Part shown: piece by piece, positions 1-7,166 of the stretch | Layout of the letters: each line of letters begins with the position of its first letter | How positions within the stretch are numbered: position 1 is the stretch's first letter | Translations under genes and position numbers: made by a program | Notes under the pieces: generated by a model | Told to the model about the DNA's origin: nothing | Database searches by the model: none | Seen by the model: only the letters and a program-made list of their open reading frames with translations | DNA from: Hydrogenothermaceae bacterium | GTDB lineage: Bacteria; Aquificota; Aquificia; Aquificales; Hydrogenothermaceae | Length of the DNA stretch: 8,460 bases | NCBI GenBank assembly: GCA_026985705.1 | Contig: JALSPY010000224.1 | Coordinates: forward strand, 1 to 8,460 | Direction: 5' to 3'

Positions 1-1
1 A

Positions 2-1429
2 TATCTTATAAACTCCTCACAAGAGGTATTCCCAGTTTTAAAAAATGGAAAGGTTTTAGGAATTGTATCAAGGGGATTTTTACTTAAAGCAATTCACGGA
101 CAGATATTTTCATCTGATAAAGATACCTTTATCTCTAGAGAGAGAATTAAACCAAAGGTAATAAACTATTTAAACAGACTTAACCAACATCTACCTGAAG
201 AAATTATAAAAAAACTTAGGAATTTAGGAAAGGTTGCTAAAGAGTTAGGATATAGAGCCTATTTAGTTGGTGGTATTGTTAGAGATATAGTAATGAATAG
301 AAAAAATCTTGATGTGGATATTTTGGTAGAGGGAGATGCTAGAAAGTTAGCTAAAGAGTTTGCTAAAAGGTATGGTTATAAGGTTAATATCTATGGAGAG
401 TTCTTAACAGCTCAGGTTATTTTATCTGAAAATGAGAAATGGGATTTTGCAACTGCAAGAACAGAATTTTATGAGTTTCCGGGAGCTTATCCTAAAGTAA
501 GAAAAGCCTCTCTAAAAGAAGATTTATACAGAAGAGATTTTACAATAAACACATTAGCTATAGAGATAACCGAGGATAATTTTGGAAATTTAATAGATTA
601 CTTCAATGGATTAAAGGATATAAAAGATAAAGTTATAAGAATACTAAAACAGTTAAGTTTTATAGAAGATCCAATACGAGTATTAAGAGCTGTTAGATTT
701 GCAGGAAGATTTAATTTTAAGTTAGGGAAAACAACAGAGAAGTTATTAAAATTAGCTATAGATGAGGAAATTCTAAAGGTAGCTCCTACTCACAGAGTAA
801 ATCAAGAGTTAAGATATATTTTTAACGAAGATAAAGTTATAGAAATAATAAACCTTATGAATAAATATAAAATTCTTCATCAGCTTATTTCAGAGTATAG
901 ACATACAAAGGAAAGGGTTATTATACTTACTAAAATAAAAGAGCTAATAACAACATACAAACTTGTATTTAACTTTGAGGCTGATAGGGAATTTCTTTAT
1001 CTAGTTGCATTACTGTATCACTTACCATACGAGTACTCTTATAAATTTTTAGAAAAGTATGGTTTTGCTGGTAAAAAGACTTTGTTTGAAGAATTTTTTG
1101 ATATAAAAGATAAATTAAAAAGCATTCCTGAAAAAGATAGTCAGTTATATAAATTAATAAAAAATGTTGATAAAAATGTTTTAATCTTTATTTCTGCATA
1201 TTACGATTTAAACTTGCCAGAGAGAATATTAAGGATATTAGATAAAGAAAAAGAAAGAAGATTTATACTAAATGGTAATGATTTAATAAGTATTGGATTA
1301 AAACCTTCTCCTAAATTCAGGGAAATTCTTGATGATATTTTTGAAAAGTATTTAGATGGTGAATTAAAAAGTAAAGAGGAAGCGTTAGAGTATGTAAAAT
1401 CTAATTATAAGAAGGAGATGGAAAAATGA
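2..1429 (+). CDS. cca: tRNA nucleotidyltransferase (A-adding or CCA-adding type) with upstream CBS segment, 5' partial
   Basis: Class II nucleotidyltransferase that adds the 3'-terminal nucleotides of tRNA in the cytoplasm. The frame is open from base 2, so the gene enters from beyond the left edge; 475 residues are visible. Visible residues 9-33 ([17 protein letters not shown]...) look like the end of a CBS domain. The catalytic head follows: LVGGIVRD at 88-95, the metal-binding D104-x-D106 in [18 protein letters not shown] at 177-183, and the nucleotide-recognition stretch [15 protein letters not shown] at 222-236. A helical tail completes the protein. The first ATG (base 293) lies between VGG-x-VRD and the DxD pair, so it cannot be the real start. 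Aquificota are known to split CC-adding and A-adding between two enzymes, the A-adding one carrying DHH/CBS domains. The CBS remnant favours that form here, but the specificity is inferred. The gene overlaps rdgB by 4 bases (ATGA). Confidence 0.9.
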   Translation, partial: YLINSSQEVFPVLKNGKVLGIVSRGFLLKAIHGQIFSSDKDTFISRERIKPKVINYLNRLNQHLPEEIIKKLRNLGKVAKELGYRAYLVGGIVRDIVMNRKNLDVDILVEGDARKLAKEFAKRYGYKVNIYGEFLTAQVILSENEKWDFATARTEFYEFPGAYPKVRKASLKEDLYRRDFTINTLAIEITEDNFGNLIDYFNGLKDIKDKVIRILKQLSFIEDPIRVLRAVRFAGRFNFKLGKTTEKLLKLAIDEEILKVAPTHRVNQELRYIFNEDKVIEIINLMNKYKILHQLISEYRHTKERVIILTKIKELITTYKLVFNFEADREFLYLVALLYHLPYEYSYKFLEKYGFAGKKTLFEEFFDIKDKLKSIPEKDSQLYKLIKNVDKNVLIFISAYYDLNLPERILRILDKEKERRFILNGNDLISIGLKPSPKFREILDDIFEKYLDGELKSKEEALEYVKSNYKKEMEK

Positions 1430-2055
1430 TTATAGATAAAATTCTTATAGGAACAACAAACAAAGGAAAGATAAGGGAGTTTAAAAAACTTTTTAAGGAT
1501 TTAGATATTAAGGTTTTAACTCTTGAAGATATGCCAGAAAAAATAGATGTTGTAGAAGATAGGGAAACTTTTCTAGAAAATGCATTAAAAAAAGCAAAAG
1601 AGTATGCAAACTTCTATAAACTTCCAGTTATAACTGAAGATGCAGGGTTAGAGGTAGAGCTTTTAAATGGTTATCCCGGTGTATATTCTGCAAGATTTTA
1701 TAAGATAGAGTTTGGTGGTGTTGAAAACATTGGGGATGGAGAGACGAAAGATGAAGCTAACATAAGAAAACTTTTAAGACTTTTAAAAGGTGAAAATAAC
1801 AGAAAGGCTAGATTTGTAAGTAATATAGTTTTTTATACTCCTGAAAGTTTTGGTTTGTGGACTGAAGGATATTTGTATGGAAGAATAGCTGAAGAGCCTA
1901 AAGGTGATAAAGGTTTTGGATATGACCCTATTTTTATTCCTGAAGGATATAATCAAACTTTAGCGGAGTTAGATTTAGAGGAAAAAAATAAAATATCTCA
2001 TAGGGGAAAGGCAAGTTATAGATTAAAAAAATTGTTAGCTAAAATCTTAAAGTAG
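1426..2055 (+). CDS. rdgB: Non-canonical purine NTP pyrophosphatase (RdgB/HAM1 family)
   Basis: Hydrolyses dITP, dXTP/XTP and ITP to the monophosphate plus pyrophosphate, keeping deaminated purines out of DNA and RNA; a cytoplasmic, usually dimeric, Mg-dependent enzyme. All family signatures are visible: GTTNKGK at residues 9-15, the EDAGLE stretch with the expected catalytic D72 (Ala73 replaces the more common Ser), PGVYSARF at 84-91, GFGYDPIF at 163-170 and SHRGKA at 191-196. At 209 residues it is slightly longer than the usual 190-200, owing to an acidic/Gly insert around residues 95-108 after SARF. The start is well supported: AAGGAG at 1412-1417 lies 8 bases before the ATG, and that ATG overlaps the stop of the preceding gene as ATGA, indicating translational coupling in an operon. 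The next gene begins 10 bases after its stop. Confidence 0.95.
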   Translation: MIIDKILIGTTNKGKIREFKKLFKDLDIKVLTLEDMPEKIDVVEDRETFLENALKKAKEYANFYKLPVITEDAGLEVELLNGYPGVYSARFYKIEFGGVENIGDGETKDEANIRKLLRLLKGENNRKARFVSNIVFYTPESFGLWTEGYLYGRIAEEPKGDKGFGYDPIFIPEGYNQTLAELDLEEKNKISHRGKASYRLKKLLAKILK

Positions 2056-2065
2056 GTTTAACAAA

Positions 2066-2884
2066 ATGGAAATAAAAACTGTAATAAATGATAAACTTAA
2101 TAAACTTTTAGAAGTTGAAACTGATGATAAATACACAGTTGAGGCAGTTTACTATAGAGGAGATACCTTATGTATATCAACCCAACTAGGATGTCCAGTT
2201 AGATGTAGTTTTTGTGCTTCAGGAAAGGAAGGCTTAATAAGAAACCTATCTGATAGAGAGATAATCCTACAGTATGAATTGGCAATCTTAGATGGTTTAG
2301 AAATAAGTAATATTGCATTTGCAGGAATTGGGGAGCCTTTACTAAACTGGGAAAATACAAAAAAAGCCTTTAATTACTTTAAAGAAAAAGGTTTAAAATG
2401 CTCCTTTTATACTACAGGTTTTCCAACAAAAAATTTTGAAGAGTTGTTAGAAATAAATCATAACGGTATTACTCTTTCTTTACATGCTGTAGATGAGGAA
2501 AAGAGAAAGAAACTTATTCCTTACGGCGAGCCTATAGAAAAAATTTTAGATATTTTCAAAAAACATTTAGATAAACTATCTAATAGGAAAAGAAAGCAGT
2601 ATTCAGTTGGTTATTTATTAATCAAAGATGTAAATGATACAGAAGAAGAATTAGAGAAATTAGCTGAAATATCAAAATGGTTAGGTGTTGGTGTTTCCCT
2701 ATTAAAATATAATGAGATAGAAGGTATTCCGTATAAAACAACCTCCGATGAAGACTATGAAAAGGCATTTCTAAAACTTAAAAGTTTAGGAGTTAGAACA
2801 ACATTATCTAACAGATATAGGACAAGAAAAATAGGAGGATGTGGGACATTAATGATAAATAGATTAACAGAAAAAAATAATTGA
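2066..2884 (+). CDS. Short RlmN/Cfr-family radical SAM protein without the N-terminal domain (probable RNA methyltransferase)
   Basis: RlmN and Cfr methylate adenosine (C2 or C8) in 23S rRNA, and RlmN also in tRNA, using a [4Fe-4S]/SAM radical and two extra cysteines. Here the cluster motif CxxxCxxC is C43, C47, C50. C36 lies 7 residues before it, matching the spacing of the resolving Cys of RlmN, and C259 in GGCGTL matches the Cys that is methylated in RlmN. GIGEPLLN at 87-94 and LSLHA at 137-141 are also typical. The protein is only 272 residues against about 340-390 for RlmN. What is missing is the N-terminal helical accessory domain: the radical SAM core begins about 35 residues in. The C-terminal segment SNRYRTRKIGGCGTL departs from the usual RG-x-DI-x-AACGQL. 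It may be a paralogue with another RNA target. Only a weak ribosome site (AGTAGG, 2051-2056) precedes the ATG. The reaction type is well supported; the substrate is unknown. Confidence 0.8.
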   Translation: MEIKTVINDKLNKLLEVETDDKYTVEAVYYRGDTLCISTQLGCPVRCSFCASGKEGLIRNLSDREIILQYELAILDGLEISNIAFAGIGEPLLNWENTKKAFNYFKEKGLKCSFYTTGFPTKNFEELLEINHNGITLSLHAVDEEKRKKLIPYGEPIEKILDIFKKHLDKLSNRKRKQYSVGYLLIKDVNDTEEELEKLAEISKWLGVGVSLLKYNEIEGIPYKTTSDEDYEKAFLKLKSLGVRTTLSNRYRTRKIGGCGTLMINRLTEKNN

Positions 2885-2913
2885 AAAATGGAGATTAAAT
2901 TTGTCCCATTTTT
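2884..2913. terminator. Possible bidirectional terminator between convergent genes
   Basis: AAAAATGG at 2884-2891 pairs perfectly with CCATTTTT at 2906-2913 across a 14-base loop, and GA/TC inside the loop can add two pairs with a one-base bulge. The A-run on one side and T-run on the other give a U-tract in either direction. It begins at the last base of the radical SAM stop codon and overlaps the final htpX codons, as expected for a shared terminator of two convergent genes. The stem is mostly A:T, so it would be weak, especially in a thermophile. Confidence 0.4.
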
Positions 2914-3770
2914 CTAGCTAACTCCTTTAATCTTCTAATTCTCTCCTCAGTAGGTGGATGTGTAGAGAATAGTTTAGCTATGAAATCTGCTCTCAATGGG
3001 TTAACTATCATCATATGAGCAGTTCCCGGATTTACTTCCTGAGAAGCAACAGGTGCAAGCTCATTTGCCGCCATCTCTAACTTTTCTAAAGCTCTAGCCA
3101 ATGATAGAGGACATCCACATATTTTAGCTCCCGTTTCATCTGCAGCATACTCTCTAGTTCTTGATATAGCCATCTGTATTAACATTGCAATTAATGGGGC
3201 TAATATAAATGTTAAAAGCCCAGCTATTATATCTCCTATGCCTCCTCCTTCTTCTTCATCATTTCCACCGCCAAATATTGCACTCCAAAAGGCTATATCC
3301 ATTAACATAGAGATAGCTCCACCTATAGTAGCCGCTATTGAGGAAATTAGAATATCTCTATTTTTTATGTGGGCTATTTCATGGGCTAAAACACCTCTCA
3401 ACTCTTCTGGGTCTAGTATTTGTAAAATACCTGATGTTACAGCTACAGCTGAATGACTTGGATTTCTTCCTGTTGCAAAAGCATTAGGTATATCTATGGG
3501 AGCCAAATAAACTTTTGGTTTTGGTATTCCAGCTCTATTTGCTAAATCTTCTACCATATCATGAAGCCAAGGAGCCTCTTCATAAGGTATCTCTTTAGCT
3601 CCATACATTGCTAAAGCCATTTTGTCAGAAAACCAGTAAGAAACGAAGTTCATTATCATAGCTAAAACAAAGGCTATTATCATCCCTGTTGTCCCACCTA
3701 AAATCTTACCGGCAAGCAGGAATAATCCTGTTAATATTCCTAATAAAAGAACAGTTTTTAAACCTTGCAT
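2895..3770 (-). CDS. htpX: HtpX-type membrane zinc metalloprotease (M48 family)
   Basis: Inner-membrane protease with a cytoplasmic active site that takes part in quality control of membrane proteins, alongside FtsH in well-studied bacteria. The 291 residues match the family length. Two hydrophobic segments (about 3-20 and 28-46) precede the peptidase domain. The zinc site is HEIAH at 130-134, with the third ligand E207 in SRTREYAAD. The conserved C-terminal [10 protein letters not shown] is at 269-278. Two more hydrophobic stretches (about 141-166 and 180-202) flank a Gly/acidic loop, [13 protein letters not shown]. The start is supported by a strong AGGAGG (bases 3779-3784) 8 bases upstream of the ATG. 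It lies downstream of korAB on the same strand, but a hairpin and 174 bases intervene, so it is probably a separate transcription unit. I saw no convincing promoter or heat-shock site in that gap. Confidence 0.95.
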   Translation of the reverse strand: MQGLKTVLLLGILTGLFLLAGKILGGTTGMIIAFVLAMIMNFVSYWFSDKMALAMYGAKEIPYEEAPWLHDMVEDLANRAGIPKPKVYLAPIDIPNAFATGRNPSHSAVAVTSGILQILDPEELRGVLAHEIAHIKNRDILISSIAATIGGAISMLMDIAFWSAIFGGGNDEEEGGGIGDIIAGLLTFILAPLIAMLIQMAISRTREYAADETGAKICGCPLSLARALEKLEMAANELAPVASQEVNPGTAHMMIVNPLRADFIAKLFSTHPPTEERIRRLKELARKMGQI

Positions 3771-3912
3771 AAAGTAAGCCTCCTTTTTTATCTGTTTTTT
3801 ATTATTACTAATAAAATTATTACCATTATGTTAAATTTCACTGTGATTTTGAGTAATTTAAATAACATTTTAGATTTTCTGAGTGATTTAACAGGAGTTG
3901 TTTTAAAGGAGA

Positions 3913-3930
3913 GCTTCCCAAAAGGGAAGC
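3913..3930 (-). terminator. Hairpin terminator downstream of korB
   Basis: GCTTCCC (3913-3919) and GGGAAGC (3924-3930) form a perfect 7-bp stem with a 4-base homopolymer loop, 14 bases beyond the korB stop. On the - strand the stem is followed by TCTCCTTTAAAA, only a modest U-tract, so termination may be partial. It is the only strong hairpin in the korB-htpX gap. Confidence 0.6.
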
Positions 3931-3944
3931 CTAAAGGAATTTTA

Positions 3945-4868
3945 TTAAGGTCTGTATTTTTCTAATATTTCGTCCCAGTTAGGTTCACCGTTAGGAGCCA
4001 TAAATTGCTCTTTTAATTTAGCAACTTTATCTTCAAATGTTTCTTTTTCAACTTTTAAGAATATGCCTATAGGCACTTTACCTTTAAATGGTTCTGCATC
4101 CTGCAATTCTGGATTATCTGCATCTAAAGCGTGGCTTGCTAACTCAAGTGCTTTTTTCATATCTGAAGGGTCATGTCCTAACTCTTTATTTATATCAATA
4201 GTTCTGCCTTTGTAATATTTGAATGTATCTATTTTATTAAATGTTGGACAAGGTGATAATACATTTACAAATGAAAATCCTTTATGTTCTGAAGCTGCTT
4301 TTATTGTTTCCGCTAAGTGTTTTGGATTTCCTGAGTAAGATTGTGCTACAAATGTTGCACCTGAAGCAATAGCAAAAGTGATAACATTCATAGGCTCCTC
4401 AATATTTCCGTAAGGATTTAATGAACCTTTGTATCCTCTTCTTGAAGTTGGAGAAGTTTGGTTTTTAGTTAAAGCATACATTCTGTTATCCATTACAACA
4501 AGAGTTATGTTGAAATTCTTTCTAGCAGCATGTGGAAAGTGTTCCATACCTATTGAGAATATATCACCGTCCCCAGCTGTTACGAATGTTGGAATTTCAG
4601 GTTTAGCAAGTCTTATTCCTACTGCTGCAGGTAATGCTCTTCCGTGAGCTGTATGTAAACCAAATGCATTCATCCATAGTGGTAATCTAGATGAGCAACC
4701 TATGCCAGATACTACAGATAAAGCTGTTGGGTCGAATTGTTCTTCTGAAAAAGCCTTAGTTAAAGCAGTAACAACTCCAAAGTCTCCACAACCGGGACAC
4801 CAAGTAGGCTCTAAATCACTTCTATATTCCTTTGGTGGTAATTTAGTTTCTAATTTTACAAACTCCAT
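3945..4868 (-). CDS. korB: 2-oxoacid (2-oxoglutarate):ferredoxin oxidoreductase, beta subunit
   Basis: Thiamine-diphosphate and [4Fe-4S] subunit of the enzyme that interconverts 2-oxoglutarate with succinyl-CoA plus CO2 using ferredoxin. In reductive-TCA autotrophs it runs in the CO2-fixing direction. Visible in the 307 residues: WCPGCGDFG with C24 and C27, C58 in GIGCSSR, and C207 in SPCPTF. This C-x2-C...C...C pattern is that of the single cluster in two-subunit oxidoreductases. The thiamine-diphosphate/Mg motif is GDGD (99-102) leading to N128 in DNRMYALT. There is no separate ferredoxin domain. The start is supported by AGGAGG (4877-4882) 8 bases upstream. It follows korA by 81 bases, a gap holding a hairpin and a copy of the korA promoter core. 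Substrate choice between 2-oxoglutarate and other 2-oxoacids cannot be settled by motif alone; the two-subunit architecture and probable host favour 2-oxoglutarate. Confidence 0.9.
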   Translation of the reverse strand: MEFVKLETKLPPKEYRSDLEPTWCPGCGDFGVVTALTKAFSEEQFDPTALSVVSGIGCSSRLPLWMNAFGLHTAHGRALPAAVGIRLAKPEIPTFVTAGDGDIFSIGMEHFPHAARKNFNITLVVMDNRMYALTKNQTSPTSRRGYKGSLNPYGNIEEPMNVITFAIASGATFVAQSYSGNPKHLAETIKAASEHKGFSFVNVLSPCPTFNKIDTFKYYKGRTIDINKELGHDPSDMKKALELASHALDADNPELQDAEPFKGKVPIGIFLKVEKETFEDKVAKLKEQFMAPNGEPNWDEILEKYRP

Positions 4869-4889
4869 ATTTTAAACCTCCTAATAATT

Positions 4890-4920
4890 TTTATAACAGT
4901 GTTTGATTTTTATTAAAATC
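4890..4920 (-). promoter_or_regulatory. Possible korB promoter, near-copy of the korA promoter core
   Basis: On the - strand an extended -10, TGT-TATAAA (the hexamer at 4890-4895), lies 21 bases before the korB ATG. The 20 bases at 4892-4911 match 6807-6826, upstream of korA, at 19 positions; the shared - strand core is AAATCAAACANTGTTATA. GATTTT (4905-4910) and AAAATC (4915-4920) form an inverted repeat just upstream, as a similar one does at korA. No good -35 hexamer is seen at normal spacing. A start from this -10 would give a very short leader of about 15 bases beginning at the ribosome site. Confidence 0.45.
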
Positions 4921-4934
4921 GGGGCAAAAGCCCC
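4921..4934 (-). terminator. Intercistronic GC hairpin between korA and korB
   Basis: GGGGC (4921-4925) and GCCCC (4930-4934) form a perfect 5-bp all-G:C stem with a 4-base loop (TTTT on the - strand), followed on that strand by GATTTTAATAAAAATC. It starts 15 bases past the korA stop and lies just before the korB promoter-like element. It could be a leaky terminator or a 3'-end stabilising or processing hairpin that sets the korA:korB mRNA ratio. The first U after the stem is delayed by GA, so termination would probably be incomplete. Confidence 0.5.
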
Positions 4935-4949
4935 TTTGTATGATTTTTA

Positions 4950-6752
4950 TTATGCTTCTACCTTTTCACCTAGTAATTCTAAAGCTTTACCTTCTATTTC
5001 TGCAGGTATGAAAGGTTCACCTCTATATATGTTGTATTGAACAATTTTAGTTTGAGGAATATTTGTAAACATCTTCATAAATCTAGCAAAGTGTCCAAGG
5101 TAAGAAGCTTCAGGAACTAATATTTTATCAGCCATAGTTGCTAGTTTTTCTAATGCTTTAACAGGAACAGGATAGAGTATTTTTGGATATAAAGCAGCAA
5201 TCTTATAACCTTTTTCTCTTAATCTTTTAACAGCTTCCTGTGCAATAGATGCTGTTAATCCCCAAGCTACAATTGCCAAGTCAGCTTTTTCTCCTTCCTG
5301 TAAATCTCCTAAATCCCACTCTACTAAGTGTGGATTTTCATCTTCAACATTCTGGATTTTTCTAAATCTCTTATCCATCATCTCAGTTCTTTCTTTTGGA
5401 GTAGTTCTAGGATAGGAGTTTTCCCCGTGCTCTAGACCTGTAGCAGTGTAAGGCTTAGGAGACTCTTCTGGTGCAAAGAATGGGGATATACCATTTTCAG
5501 TTATCTGATATCTGAATATTTTATCTAAATCTTCAGGTTTTACATTATCTTTTCTTAATGTAGGTCTTTCAACTAAGTTTTCTTTTATTTTCTTAATATC
5601 AGGTGTAGGGATAGCTTCCGCTCTTAATGATAATGAACCGTCTGTTAGCATAATTACTGGTAATTGATACTTCTCAGCTAAGTTAAATGCTTCTATTGTT
5701 AAGTAGAAGTTTTCTTCAACATTCTTAGGAGCTATTACTATTCTTTGGTCATCTCCATGTCCACCTAAAGCTGCTGCGAATAAGTCAGCTTGCTCGTGTT
5801 TTGTTGGCATACCAGTTGAAGGACCACCTCTTTGGACATCAACTATAACCGCTGGTAATTCAGTCATAGAAGCCAATCCTATTAACTCCTGCATTAATGA
5901 AATACCGGGACCTGATGTAGCAGTCATAGCTTTTACACCTGCAAAAGACGCTCCTATTACTACTGCCATTGATGATATTTCATCTTCAGACTGATAAACG
6001 AAACCACCAGTCTTTAGTATTAATGGTGATAAATAGTTTCCTACAGTTGTTGCTGGAGTAATTGGATAAGCAGCATAAACTTTAACACCTGCAACAGCTG
6101 CACCTAAAGCTATAGCTTGATTTCCTTCAAGGATAATTACATCTTTTTTAGGTAATTTTCCGGGAACTTTATATGGGTCTATTTTTTTTATATTCTCTCT
6201 TACATAGTTAACACCTGCCTCAACAGCTTTAAAGTTAAGGTCAACTATATCTTGTCCCTTTTTAGAGAATTTTTTCACAATTTCTTCTTTTAATACTTCT
6301 ATTGGAAATCCAAATAATTCAAATGTAGCTGCCATTGCAACAACGTTTTTAGTAATGTAAGCTCCAACTTCTTCTCTAGCTATTTTAGACATTGGAACTG
6401 CATAAACATAAACACCATTTTTTTCTAATTCTTCTATATCAGGTTGGAAATCTCCCCCTTCAGGACCATCCCATATTAAAACAGTTCCGGGCTTTAATAA
6501 TGGTTTATTAACTTCGTAAGCTTCACCGTTAAAAGCTACTAATATATTAAAACCATCCCCCTGTGATAATATTTTTTCATCTGACATTCTAACCTGTGAT
6601 AAAGCATATCCACCTTTAATTTCTGCAGGGAAAGATTTAAATGTAACAACTTCATAACCTAGATTAGAAGCGGCTCTCATTGTAAAATCACCGGCAGAGA
6701 TAACACCCTCTCCACCTTCTCCTGCATACTTAATAGTTAAATCAAAAGCCAT
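4950..6752 (-). CDS. korA: 2-oxoacid (2-oxoglutarate):ferredoxin oxidoreductase, fused gamma-alpha subunit
   Basis: Large subunit of the KorAB enzyme, pairing with the beta subunit encoded next. The 600 residues show two domains. Residues about 1-190 are the gamma domain, with GEGGEGV at 11-17. From about 204 on is the alpha domain, with YPITP at 229-233 (the motif of two-subunit archaeal and Aquificota oxidoreductases), SEDEIS at 255-260, and the substrate/CoA region QRGGPSTGMPTKHEQADL at 307-323. The size and the gamma-alpha fusion match the two-subunit Kor described in Hydrogenobacter, as opposed to the four- or five-subunit pyruvate or For types. AAGGAGG (6761-6767) sits 8 bases before the ATG. 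A recognisable promoter lies at 6805-6834. It is the first gene of the korAB unit; the enzyme is a key CO2-fixing step of the reductive TCA cycle if the host is an autotroph, as inferred. Confidence 0.92.
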   Translation of the reverse strand: MAFDLTIKYAGEGGEGVISAGDFTMRAASNLGYEVVTFKSFPAEIKGGYALSQVRMSDEKILSQGDGFNILVAFNGEAYEVNKPLLKPGTVLIWDGPEGGDFQPDIEELEKNGVYVYAVPMSKIAREEVGAYITKNVVAMAATFELFGFPIEVLKEEIVKKFSKKGQDIVDLNFKAVEAGVNYVRENIKKIDPYKVPGKLPKKDVIILEGNQAIALGAAVAGVKVYAAYPITPATTVGNYLSPLILKTGGFVYQSEDEISSMAVVIGASFAGVKAMTATSGPGISLMQELIGLASMTELPAVIVDVQRGGPSTGMPTKHEQADLFAAALGGHGDDQRIVIAPKNVEENFYLTIEAFNLAEKYQLPVIMLTDGSLSLRAEAIPTPDIKKIKENLVERPTLRKDNVKPEDLDKIFRYQITENGISPFFAPEESPKPYTATGLEHGENSYPRTTPKERTEMMDKRFRKIQNVEDENPHLVEWDLGDLQEGEKADLAIVAWGLTASIAQEAVKRLREKGYKIAALYPKILYPVPVKALEKLATMADKILVPEASYLGHFARFMKMFTNIPQTKIVQYNIYRGEPFIPAEIEGKALELLGEKVEA

Positions 6753-6804
6753 ATCTGTATCCTCCTTAAAATATTTTCAGTTATACTTCTTATTTAGCTA
6801 TAAA

Positions 6805-6834
6805 AATATAACATTGTTTGATTTTTTAAATCAA
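6805..6834 (-). promoter_or_regulatory. korA promoter (sigma-70-like, extended -10) with overlapping palindrome
   Basis: On the - strand TTGATT (6829-6834) is an acceptable -35, then an 18-base spacer, then the extended -10 TGT-TATATT (hexamer at 6805-6810). The predicted start near 6798 would give a leader of about 46 bases that includes the ribosome site. The -35 and spacer contain a perfect palindrome, TTGATTT-N3-AAATCAA, at 6818-6834, a possible operator. The -10 and spacer core recurs upstream of korB. Confidence 0.6.
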
Positions 6835-6901
6835 GGAAATAAAATTCTTATCTGTGATTAGGTAAAAGTATTTGATTTGCATTTCTTATAAATTTGATAT
6901 T

Positions 6902-7093
6902 TTAACTTATAGTTGCTTTTTCAAAATTATTATCTAATGAAGTTGTTTTATCTATTCCATAATACTTGCAAGTAGATAAAATTAAAGCAATTTTTGTTAG
7001 TAGATTGTATTTTTCTATAAATCCAAGGGAGAGATTTAGTATTTCTTTATTCTCTTCAAATAATGAAAGCAATTCCGAAAAATTTTTTAATTC
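6902..7093 (-). pseudogene. Unrecognised 63-codon open frame, probable gene remnant
   Basis: An open frame between in-frame stops encodes a plausible helical, Leu/Glu/Lys-rich peptide beginning ELKNFSELLSLFEENKEILN and ending with NNFEKATIS. It has no ATG and no GTG; the only alternative start is a TTG at residue 8 without a ribosome site. Amphipathic regularity (LLSLFEENKEILNLSLGFIEKYNLL) makes it look like once-coding sequence, possibly the 3' end of the same decayed gene as the remnant at 7167-7401. I recognise no family. It could also be a chance open frame. Confidence 0.3.
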
Positions 7094-7166
7094 TTACATT
7101 AAAGATTAAATTAAATTTTGACTTTTAATCGTTAATATAGATTTGCTTGTTTTCAAAACCATTAAT

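Noticed and set aside
3238..3456. 72-codon open frame on the + strand
   Set aside because: Lies antisense within htpX, opposite the HEIAH zinc-site region; Pro/Ser/Ile-rich translation with no ribosome site. It is a shadow of htpX.
3845..3893. Two similar stretches, GATTTTGAGTAATTTA and GATTTTCTGAGTGATTTA, upstream of htpX
   Set aside because: Imperfect, different lengths, and built from very common AT-rich words; could be a weak direct repeat, but nothing else supports an operator there.
3785..3912. Possible htpX promoter (for example TAATAAT-like and TGTTATTT -10 words on the - strand)
   Set aside because: No -35 hexamer at acceptable spacing for any of them; several equally weak candidates in AT-rich sequence, so none was called.
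3765..3965. 66-codon + strand open frame across the htpX-korB gap
   Set aside because: It overlaps the htpX start and the korB end on the other strand, runs through the korB terminator hairpin, and its start has no ribosome site in the + sense; the translation is low-complexity Ile/Leu/Phe at first and unlike a protein.
4429..4647. 72-codon + strand open frame
   Set aside because: Antisense to the thiamine-diphosphate region of korB, with no ribosome site; a shadow of the conserved coding frame.
7090..7166. Very short ATG frame (18 codons) between the two remnants
   Set aside because: No ribosome site, no similarity I recognise, and a length expected by chance.
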